Origin: Armatimonadota bacterium
GTDB lineage: Bacteria > Armatimonadota > Fimbriimonadia > Fimbriimonadales > Fimbriimonadaceae
Assembly: GCA_037138755.1 (NCBI GenBank)
Contig: JBAXHT010000001.1
Span: 591,805 to 655,804, forward strand
DNA: 64,000 nucleotides
Direction: 5' to 3'
Shown: positions 35,010 through 41,903 of the stretch, piece after piece
Layout: each line of letters begins with the position of its first letter
How positions within the stretch are numbered: position 1 is the first letter of the stretch
The notes under the pieces: generated by a model
What the model was told of the DNA's origin: nothing
Databases searched by the model: none
Seen by the model: only the letters and a program-made list of their open reading frames with translations
Program-made: the position numbers and the translations under genes

Positions 35010-36397
35010 TTTCCACCCAACGCATAACCCGCGTGGCGGGATACGGAATGACCCAAGCAGCCGACGCCTACGTTTATCGGCCAACTTGTGTTGATGAGAT
35101 CAGAGCGGTCTTTGACGAGGCTCGCGCAGCGGGACGGAAGGTTACGTTGCGCGGTGCCGGACGCAGCTATGGTGACGGAAACATAGGCTCCGAGACCCTG
35201 TTAATCGACATCACGAGGATGAATCGAATTCTCTCTTGGGATGCTTCGACAGGCATCATTGACTGCCAAAGCGGGGTCACCATCGAAAACCTTTGGCGTT
35301 ACTGCCTAGAAGACGGATATTGGCCGCCTGTCGTGACGGGAACCATGTACCCAACCCTCGGTGGCGCGCTCGGCATGAACGTCCATGGCAAAAACAATTA
35401 CTGCCAGGGGACGATGGGCGAGCATGTCATCGACATGGATGTGTTGTTCCCCAACGGCGATCTGCGCGTTCTAACCCCGACCGATGATCTGTTCTTCGCC
35501 GTCATCTCGTCAGCCGGTTTGCTGGGAGTGATTACGAGAGTGAAGCTCCAGATGCACCACGTTGCCAGCGGAAACGTCGACGTTTGGGCCGAAGCCGCTC
35601 AGAACTGGGATGAGCAGTTCGCCTTGTTTGAGAAGTACGAGCATAACTCGGACTACATGGTCTCCTGGGTCGATTGCTTTGCTCGGGGGTCGAAGGCGGG
35701 GCGCGGCCAGTTTCATGGAGCTTGGTACAAAGCGCGCGAGGATCTCGCGAGCCGAGTCGCCGAAAAGCAAGACCTCCCGGCACTCATCCTCGGTTTCTTC
35801 CCTAAGTCGCTTGTCTGGAAGGTGCTCAAGGTTCTCTGCAACCGCGCCGGAATGCGGTTCTTGAACGCCGCCAAACAGTTCGCCAGCAGCACAATCGGCA
35901 ACAACAAGATGCACGACCAAAGCTTGGTCGCGTTCTCGTTTTTGCTCGACTACGTTCCGGATTGGCGTAAGGCCTACGAACCCGGCGGGTTCATCCAATA
36001 CCAAACGTTCGTTCCGAAAGAACACGCCAAACACGTCTTCGCCGAGCAGGTTCGCCTTCAGCAGGAATATCGTCTTGAGTCGTTTCTGGGAGTTCTCAAG
36101 AGACACCGCCCCGATAAGTTCCTTTTCTCCCACGCGGTTGACGGCTACTCGATGGCCCTCGACTTCAAAGTCACGGCGAAGAACAAAGCGAGGCTCTGGG
36201 AGCTCGCTCACAAAATGAACGACCTCACGATCAAGCATGGCGGGCGTTTCTACTTTGCGAAGGATTCTACTTTGCGTCCGGAGGATGCGGCTGCGTACTT
36301 GGGCGAAGCACTCGGCGAGTTTCGCAAACTGAAAAGCGAGCTGGACCCAGAGTCTCTACTTACCAGCGATCTGGGATCTAGGCTGAAAATTTCCTGA
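35006..36397 (+). CDS. dprE1: FAD-linked oxidase, DprE1-like decaprenylphosphoryl-ribose oxidase
   Basis: 463 residues. The FAD domain has RGAGRSYGDGN and the HGKNNYCQGTMGEHV segment, matching HGKNHH...GSFGNHV of DprE1. VLTPTDDLFFAVISSAGLLG and the C-terminal GGRFYFAKDS, with Lys419 equivalent to catalytic Lys418, are conserved. The Cys387 position of the mycobacterial enzyme, target of benzothiazinones, is Ala384 here (GYSMALDF). It would oxidise the ribose 2'-OH of polyprenyl-phosphoryl-ribose. Last gene of the three-gene operon. Confidence 0.85.
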   Translation: MISTQRITRVAGYGMTQAADAYVYRPTCVDEIRAVFDEARAAGRKVTLRGAGRSYGDGNIGSETLLIDITRMNRILSWDASTGIIDCQSGVTIENLWRYCLEDGYWPPVVTGTMYPTLGGALGMNVHGKNNYCQGTMGEHVIDMDVLFPNGDLRVLTPTDDLFFAVISSAGLLGVITRVKLQMHHVASGNVDVWAEAAQNWDEQFALFEKYEHNSDYMVSWVDCFARGSKAGRGQFHGAWYKAREDLASRVAEKQDLPALILGFFPKSLVWKVLKVLCNRAGMRFLNAAKQFASSTIGNNKMHDQSLVAFSFLLDYVPDWRKAYEPGGFIQYQTFVPKEHAKHVFAEQVRLQQEYRLESFLGVLKRHRPDKFLFSHAVDGYSMALDFKVTAKNKARLWELAHKMNDLTIKHGGRFYFAKDSTLRPEDAAAYLGEALGEFRKLKSELDPESLLTSDLGSRLKIS

Positions 36398-36438
36398 ACA
36401 GTACCAACTTTGCGGCTAGTTATGAGAAACTAGGGCGC

Positions 36439-39342
36439 ATGGGTCGTACCGTTTCTTCCATCCTTCTTGTTGCCGCCATGGCGGTTGCATTTGGCCAAGC
36501 TCCAATTAAGGACTGGGACAAGAAAGCGGAACGAGAGAAGTTCCACCCGACCATCGTTCGAGGAACCCTCGCCGCTGACCGCGACGCCGCCTACCAGAAG
36601 CGTCTCCAGCTCGAAAAGGAGTCCTTCCTGATGGGCTTCCTCTGGAAGAATGTCGGCCCCGAGCCGCAGAGCGGACGGGTGATGATGATCACAGCTCCCG
36701 AAAATAACCCGAATCAGGTTTACGCGGCGTTCGCGACTGGCGGGCTCTTCCGAACTGAAGATGACGGACAGACCTGGACGAGCCTGTGGGACAACCAGCC
36801 CAGCTTCGGAATTGGTGACTTCGCCGTGAGCAAAGATGGCAAAACCATCTACTTAGGAACTGGCGAAGCAAACAACCAGCGAACCAGCTACTCGGGAACC
36901 GGGATGTACAAGTCCACCGACTCGGGCAAAACGTGGAGTTTCATCGGCCTCCCCGAAAGCCACCACATTGGCCGAATCGTGATGGACCCCAAGGACGAAA
37001 ACACAGTCTGGGTCGCAGTCACCGGCCACCTCTATTCCCATAACCCAGAACGAGGAATCTACAAAACCAGCGACGGAGGCAAGACTTGGAAGCAGGTGCT
37101 CAAGAAGGACGAATTCACCGGCGCGATCGATATTCAGCTTGACCCCAAGAACCCCAAAGTTGCCATCGCAGCGATGTACCAACGCGACCGGCGAGCTTGG
37201 AACTTCCTTGAATCCGGTCCTGGAAGCGGAGTTTATCGAACTGAAGACGGTGGAAACTCCTGGAAGCCAATCGGAACCCTTCCCAGCGGCGAAGGCTGCG
37301 GACGAGTTGGACTTGCCTGGGCCAAGAGCGACAACAAGATCGTCTACGCCTTCGTCGAGAATCCTGGCAAAAACGAGAAATGGGAAGAGGAGGACGAACG
37401 TGTTCGGAGCGGAGTCCTCACGCCCCGGCGATTCCTGAAGCTCGACGCAAAGATGTTCCAGGAAGTCGATAAGGCAGTTCTTGAACCGTTCTGGAAGCAA
37501 TACGCGCCTGCCGATAGCAAGCTCGATGAGGTCCTTACTGGACTCAAAGATGGCAAGATGACGATGGCGGATGTCAAAGCCAAAATCGAGGCTAAGAGTC
37601 CGAACGCTTTTGATCCCGGTCAGTACGACGATGAGTTGTATAAGTCCACCGACGGAGGAAAGACATTTGCAAAGGTCACGGCGTTTGGGGTCGTGGGCGG
37701 CTACTACTACGAACGAGTCTTCGTGAATCCAAAGAATGCGGATGATGTGTGGATCTGCGGAGTCCCGATGCTGCGCTCGCTCGATGGCGGAAAGAGCTTC
37801 AAGGATGGCGTGACCAGAGATGTTCACGTTGACCACCACGCCGTCTATTTCGACCCCCGAAACCCCAATCACGTCTGGGTTGGCAACGATGGCGGAATCT
37901 ACCTCAGCCGCAATGACGGCAAGAACTGGTTCCACTTCGAGAACCTCAGCGTTGGTCAATCTACCACGGTCGCTGTGGACAACAAAACGCCTTACAACAT
38001 CTACACCGGTCTGCAGGACAACGGCACAATGAAGGGACCAAGTGACTTCCTTCTGGGAATAACGAACCCCAATAAGTGGGAAGATGTCGGTGGCGGAGAC
38101 GGTTCGGCGATTGCGATTGATCCTCGTCCAGAGTTCGATCTGATGTACGGCGCCAGCCAATTTGGCTCGCACTATGCGGTCGATTTCAAAAACAATCAAC
38201 GTTACTCGGCCCGTCCGCGAGGCGCAACTGGCGAAGTCCAGCGTGCGAATTGGGTCTCGCCGATCCAGCTTTCCTCGTTCAACGCCGATATCGTCTACAT
38301 CGGATTCAACAAGCTTTACCGCTCGTTTGATAGGGGCCGAACATTTAAGCCCATCTCTCCCGATCTCACTCGAAACCGACCCAACGGTGACGTTCCGCAT
38401 TCGACAATCAAAGAGCTCTGCGAGAGTCCGCTCAAGTTCGGGCTCATCTACTGCGGTGCTGACGACGGAAGGGTCACCATGACCCCGGATGGTGGGAACA
38501 CCTGGATCGATATCCCTACGCCTCAGCCAGAAAAGTGGGTCTCACGGATCATCGCAAGTCGGTACGACGAAAATGTCCTTTACTGCTCACAGTCGGGTTA
38601 CCGTGAAGACGACTGGTCGGCTTACCTGTGGAAGTCAACCGACCAAGGCAAAACCTGGAAGTCGATCGTTGGCAATCTGCCCCATGAAACGATTAACGTC
38701 GTGCGCGAGGACCCGAAGAACAAGGACATCTTGTACGTCGGCACTGATATGGGTGTCTATCTCACCTTCGATGGTGGAACTACTTGGGAAGTTTTGGGCG
38801 GCGCACTCGGACATCTTCCGGTTCACGACATGGTCATCCAGGAACGCGAGTATGACCTTGTCATCGCTACTCACGCTCGCGGCTGCTTCGTGCTTCCGCT
38901 CAAGCCAGTTCTTGCGGTTACAAAAGAGCAGCGGAGTGCAGATCTCACGATCAGCTTGCTCAATGACATGTCGCGTAGCTCGCTCTGGGGTTACGAGCGA
39001 CGGGCACCATACACGACAGAGCCGCCTAGTATTCCGACACTGAAGTGTTCCTTCTTCTCGAAAGCAAGCGGCGCGGGGACTATCGAGCTTGTTGACAAGG
39101 ACGGCAAGGTCGTTCTGAAGCGAGACCAGGACGTGATTCGAGGGCTGAACAACACTGCTCTCGAACTCCGACTAACTAAGGAAGGCATCATAGTTGGCCC
39201 TCCTCCGGCTCCCAAAGATGCGAAAGAAGCCATCAAAGACCCATTTGAGTCCAAGCGTGCGACTTTCGTGCCAGTAGGAACTTACAAGCTGAGGATCACG
39301 GTCGGTGGGAAGTCGGTCGAGAAAGATTGGAAGCTTGATTGA
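36439..39342 (+). CDS. Secreted VPS10/sortilin-type beta-propeller protein
   Basis: 967 residues with signal peptide (ILLVAAMAVAFGQ). I count about ten Asp-box/BNR motifs of the S-x-D-x-G-x-T-W type (STDSGKTWS, TSDGGKTWK, TEDGGNSWK, TPDGGNTWI, STDQGKTWK and others) from residue 95 to 800, the pattern of sortilin-like ten-bladed or paired propellers. A C-terminal beta domain follows. Such proteins are common in soil bacteria; they are often called glycosyl hydrolases, but catalysis is unproven. It shares a hairpin terminator with the convergent cyclophilin gene. Confidence 0.87.
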   Translation: MGRTVSSILLVAAMAVAFGQAPIKDWDKKAEREKFHPTIVRGTLAADRDAAYQKRLQLEKESFLMGFLWKNVGPEPQSGRVMMITAPENNPNQVYAAFATGGLFRTEDDGQTWTSLWDNQPSFGIGDFAVSKDGKTIYLGTGEANNQRTSYSGTGMYKSTDSGKTWSFIGLPESHHIGRIVMDPKDENTVWVAVTGHLYSHNPERGIYKTSDGGKTWKQVLKKDEFTGAIDIQLDPKNPKVAIAAMYQRDRRAWNFLESGPGSGVYRTEDGGNSWKPIGTLPSGEGCGRVGLAWAKSDNKIVYAFVENPGKNEKWEEEDERVRSGVLTPRRFLKLDAKMFQEVDKAVLEPFWKQYAPADSKLDEVLTGLKDGKMTMADVKAKIEAKSPNAFDPGQYDDELYKSTDGGKTFAKVTAFGVVGGYYYERVFVNPKNADDVWICGVPMLRSLDGGKSFKDGVTRDVHVDHHAVYFDPRNPNHVWVGNDGGIYLSRNDGKNWFHFENLSVGQSTTVAVDNKTPYNIYTGLQDNGTMKGPSDFLLGITNPNKWEDVGGGDGSAIAIDPRPEFDLMYGASQFGSHYAVDFKNNQRYSARPRGATGEVQRANWVSPIQLSSFNADIVYIGFNKLYRSFDRGRTFKPISPDLTRNRPNGDVPHSTIKELCESPLKFGLIYCGADDGRVTMTPDGGNTWIDIPTPQPEKWVSRIIASRYDENVLYCSQSGYREDDWSAYLWKSTDQGKTWKSIVGNLPHETINVVREDPKNKDILYVGTDMGVYLTFDGGTTWEVLGGALGHLPVHDMVIQEREYDLVIATHARGCFVLPLKPVLAVTKEQRSADLTISLLNDMSRSSLWGYERRAPYTTEPPSIPTLKCSFFSKASGAGTIELVDKDGKVVLKRDQDVIRGLNNTALELRLTKEGIIVGPPPAPKDAKEAIKDPFESKRATFVPVGTYKLRITVGGKSVEKDWKLD

Positions 39343-39352
39343 GATTGCGGTT

Positions 39353-39396
39353 AACAAGAAGCGGGACGTCAGACCCCTGACTTCCCGCTTCTTGTT
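39353..39396. terminator. Long bidirectional terminator hairpin
   Basis: A 14-bp perfect stem (AACAAGAAGCGGGA with its complement), one mismatch, then a further 5-bp stem and an ACCC loop, fill the gap between the convergent VPS10 and cyclophilin genes. Either strand ends in a U-rich TTCTTGTT stretch, so both transcripts can end here. Confidence 0.8.
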
Positions 39397-39408
39397 TGCG
39401 CTTTCCGC

Positions 39409-40122
39409 TTACTTAACTGGCCACTTCGCGAGTCGGACTTTCATCTCGATTCGCTCGTTCGGAAGGTCGCTACTGTTTCGTGGGGAATTGACGATTTTGT
39501 CGGCAACATCCATTCCTTCAACTGCCTCGCCAAACGCGGTGTACTGTTTGTTCAGAAACTCAGAGTCTCCGACGCAGACATAGAACTGCGAACCAGCGGA
39601 GTTCGGGTCTTGTGATCGCGCCATGGAGAGAACGCCGCGCTTGTGGTTCAAGTTATTGAACTCAGCGTCAACCGTGTAGCCTGGTCCGCCTTGACCGTAC
39701 ATTTCAGTCTTTGACTTGTCCTTGGTGTTCGGGTCGCCCCCTTGGATCATGAAGCCTGGGATTACTCTGTGGAAGATGGTTCCATTGTAGAAGCCGTTTC
39801 GCGCGAGCTTCTTGAAGTTCTCGACGTGCTTCGGAGCTTTGTCGGGGCGGAACTTGAGGACAATATTGCCAAACTTGGTCTCGATCACGGCGACTTCTTC
39901 ACCGTCTTTTGGCTTGGCAAACGTTGGATCTTCGATTGCCGCTGCGGCAGAGGATGGAGCTGCCGGTTCGGAAGGCTTGCTCGTGTCTGCGGGGGCCTTA
40001 GAATCGGACGTCGAGTAGTTCGACTTAATGTCTTTGCCAACGTTTGCGTCGCCAGTATAGGTGTCCGAGCCGCAGCCGACCACTATCAGGGCGAGAGGAA
40101 GAAAGGAAATGTACTTTTTCAT
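39409..40122 (-). CDS. Peptidyl-prolyl cis-trans isomerase (cyclophilin), lipoprotein
   Basis: 237 residues. A lipoprotein signal (LALIVVGCGSD, lipobox VVGC) and a ~55-residue Ser/Ala/Pro linker precede the cyclophilin domain. Active-site elements are present: FHRVIPGFMIQGGDP (catalytic Arg), SMARSQDPNSAGSQFYV and a late FGEAVEGMDV. It assists folding in the periplasm. The ATG follows the stop of a cytoplasmic cyclophilin gene by one base, giving a paired operon that makes one exported and one internal isomerase. Confidence 0.93.
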   Translation of the reverse strand: MKKYISFLPLALIVVGCGSDTYTGDANVGKDIKSNYSTSDSKAPADTSKPSEPAAPSSAAAAIEDPTFAKPKDGEEVAVIETKFGNIVLKFRPDKAPKHVENFKKLARNGFYNGTIFHRVIPGFMIQGGDPNTKDKSKTEMYGQGGPGYTVDAEFNNLNHKRGVLSMARSQDPNSAGSQFYVCVGDSEFLNKQYTAFGEAVEGMDVADKIVNSPRNSSDLPNERIEMKVRLAKWPVK

Positions 40123-40123
40123 C

Positions 40124-40636
40124 TTAGGACTCCAAAGGCCAGGTCGTTACCGAGACCGACTCCATGATACACGGGGTGGTCGGTCGGTCGCCGGGACCAC
40201 TAAAGGAAACGATCTTATCTGCCACTTCAATTCCCTCAATCACATATCCGAACGCCGAATATTGACCGTCGAGGTGTGGAGACTTGGCAACCATGATGAA
40301 GAACTGCGATCCTGCCGAGTTTGGATCGGAGGATCGAGCCATCGAAAGGATTCCCTTCTCGTGCTTGGTGTCGTTAAACTCGGCTCGGACATTGTGCCCT
40401 GGCCCGCCGGTTCCTGGCATTCCTGACGCACCGTCGCGCGTGTTGGGGCAACCGCCCTGAATCATGAACCCAGGAATCACACGGTGGAACTTGAGACCGT
40501 TGTAGAAGCCGTCAGTGGCGAGCTTCTTGAAGTTCGCGACGTGGAGAGGAGCTTTGTCTTCGAGGAATCCGATCACAATCTTGCCGTGGTTGGTCTGCAT
40601 CACCACGACTTCTTCGCCGGCTTGAGGGGTTGGCAT
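40124..40636 (-). CDS. Peptidyl-prolyl cis-trans isomerase (cyclophilin), cytoplasmic
   Basis: About 170 residues without signal peptide. FHRVIPGFMIQGGCP and MARSSDPNSAGSQFFI give the conserved cyclophilin active site. Two Mets open the frame (40642 and 40636). TAAACT ends 8 nt before the second, so that one is chosen. It is first in the operon with the lipoprotein paralogue, with which it shares most core motifs, suggesting local duplication. Confidence 0.92.
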   Translation of the reverse strand: MPTPQAGEEVVVMQTNHGKIVIGFLEDKAPLHVANFKKLATDGFYNGLKFHRVIPGFMIQGGCPNTRDGASGMPGTGGPGHNVRAEFNDTKHEKGILSMARSSDPNSAGSQFFIMVAKSPHLDGQYSAFGYVIEGIEVADKIVSFSGPGDRPTTPCIMESVSVTTWPLES

Positions 40637-40702
40637 AGACATGTAGTTTACTTTGTTGGTGTGCCGGTCGGTCGGTTGTCGGATTTCGCCTTGCGTCAGC
40701 TC

Positions 40703-41107
40703 TCAATTCGAATCGGTGATGGACCTCTCTTTTGGCGTAGCACTTCTTGTTGCCCCGCTGGAGTAAAGCTGGCCGCTTCCTCCATCGAACAGCCAAACAC
40801 TGTACATTTCTGGCTCGTTGCTACTCGGATAGACCCGATATCGCCAGACCCTAGTCTTTAGCTCATCGGTAGCCAGCTTAGTCGCAAGGCCAACTTCTGG
40901 CTCATCAAGAGAAAAGGAACCCTCTGTCTCCCCTGAACTGATCGACTTGCTAACTGCAACTGGTGCAAGAACATCGAAAATCCTGAACTTTTCATGTGCC
41001 GCACGCAGGTCTTGGCTGAACTTTATGTAGATCAGGACAGCGGAGGCGAATCCGAAAAGTGTGATTCCCGCGAACCACTTGAGAGCTACTTTTAGCCACC
41101 GGGGCAT
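40703..41107 (-). CDS. Membrane-anchored hypothetical protein, 134 aa
   Basis: No family recognised. An N-terminal transmembrane helix (WFAGITLFGFASAVLIYI) is followed by a ~100-residue polar domain containing a WRYRVYPSSNEPEMYSVWLFD segment. ATG 41107 is preferred to the in-frame TTG at 41116. It precedes the cyclophilin operon by 60 bases on the same strand. Confidence 0.6.
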   Translation of the reverse strand: MPRWLKVALKWFAGITLFGFASAVLIYIKFSQDLRAAHEKFRIFDVLAPVAVSKSISSGETEGSFSLDEPEVGLATKLATDELKTRVWRYRVYPSSNEPEMYSVWLFDGGSGQLYSSGATRSATPKERSITDSN

Positions 41108-41222
41108 GCTTCGCAAAACGTCACTCCACAGTGAGTGTTCAGTGTAGAAGTGCTAACCCTAGCGACGGCCTTCCGCACTAGCAGGTTCACAAAATCCAAG
41201 TAGATGTCTAAAGTCCCGGAAG

Positions 41223-41711
41223 GTGAACTGCCGAAAGGGAGACGCGTTGAAGCTCTCCATGAAAGTTCAGTCCCTAACTCAGTCGAGATTTTTTGAGACT
41301 CATTGCGTGGCGATCCTTCGCATCTCGATGGGGGTCATCTTCTGCTGGTTTGGGGTGCTAAAGTTTGTTCCCGGGCTTAGCCCCGCCGAGGCCCTGGCGG
41401 GGCGAACTATCCAAGCTCTCTCGTTCGGTCTAGTGCAGCCATGGATCAGCTTGCCGGCTCTGGCACTGTTCGAGTGCGCCCTAGGAACACTCTTGATCTC
41501 AGGTCGCTATCCAAGGGTGGCGATTCTTTTCTTGCTCGCCCACATGATCGGGACGTTCTCGCCGGCCCTGTTCTTTCCCCGAGAAGTGTTCAGGGGATTC
41601 ATGCTCCCGACTCTCGTTGGGCAGTATATCCTCAAGAACATCGTTCTAATCGCAGCCGGAATTGTCGTGAGTGCAGGGGCTCCGTCGAAGAGCGACGCAA
41701 CGGTTTGTTAG
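41223..41711 (+). CDS. DoxX/DUF417-like small membrane protein
   Basis: Up to 162 residues with four hydrophobic helices. AILRISMGVIFCWFGVLKF and LALFECALGTLLISGR match the first and third helices of DoxX-like/YkgB proteins, whose role is uncertain. Three starts are possible. GTG 41223 has TAAAGT 8 nt upstream, TTG 41247 has AGGGAG 5 nt upstream, and ATG 41259 has neither. The frame after 41259 is unaffected. Confidence 0.75.
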   Translation: MNCRKGDALKLSMKVQSLTQSRFFETHCVAILRISMGVIFCWFGVLKFVPGLSPAEALAGRTIQALSFGLVQPWISLPALALFECALGTLLISGRYPRVAILFLLAHMIGTFSPALFFPREVFRGFMLPTLVGQYILKNIVLIAAGIVVSAGAPSKSDATVC

Positions 41712-41731
41712 ATCTTGCCTGTGCGTCGCAT

Positions 41732-41830
41732 TTATCGGTGCAAGCCTTTGATTGAGTGGGCCAAGTAAAAAAAGCCGACCGCGGCAATGGCACACAGCCA
41801 GAGAAGGACTTTGCGATTCCAGTTATCCAT
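41732..41830 (-). CDS. Possible 32-aa single-helix membrane peptide
   Basis: A short ORF with a polar start (MDNWNRK), one predicted membrane helix (VLLWLCAIAAVGFFYLA) and a basic end (HSIKGLHR). GGAGG lies upstream but forms part of the right arm of the preceding terminator, so translation would depend on read-through or on that stem being open. No homologue recognised; the helix pattern is the main support. Confidence 0.4.
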   Translation of the reverse strand: MDNWNRKVLLWLCAIAAVGFFYLAHSIKGLHR

Positions 41831-41834
41831 TTAT

Positions 41835-41886
41835 AAAGAAAAGCCTCCAGTCTTCAGCAGATTACTCCGCTGAAAACTGAAGGCTT
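41835..41886 (-). terminator. Strong rho-independent terminator of the metalloprotease gene
   Basis: On the minus strand an 18-bp stem (two G-U pairs), a 10-nt loop and a TTTTCTTT tail lie 18 bases after the stop at 41904. It is the strongest intrinsic terminator I see here. Confidence 0.9.
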
Positions 41887-41903
41887 AAGCCTGTCGGCTT
41901 CCC

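Noticed and set aside
36853-38400. A 515-codon frame on the minus strand inside the VPS10 gene
   Set aside because: It mirrors the codon pattern of the real gene, has no domain or ribosome site, and sits opposite ten clear Asp-box repeats.
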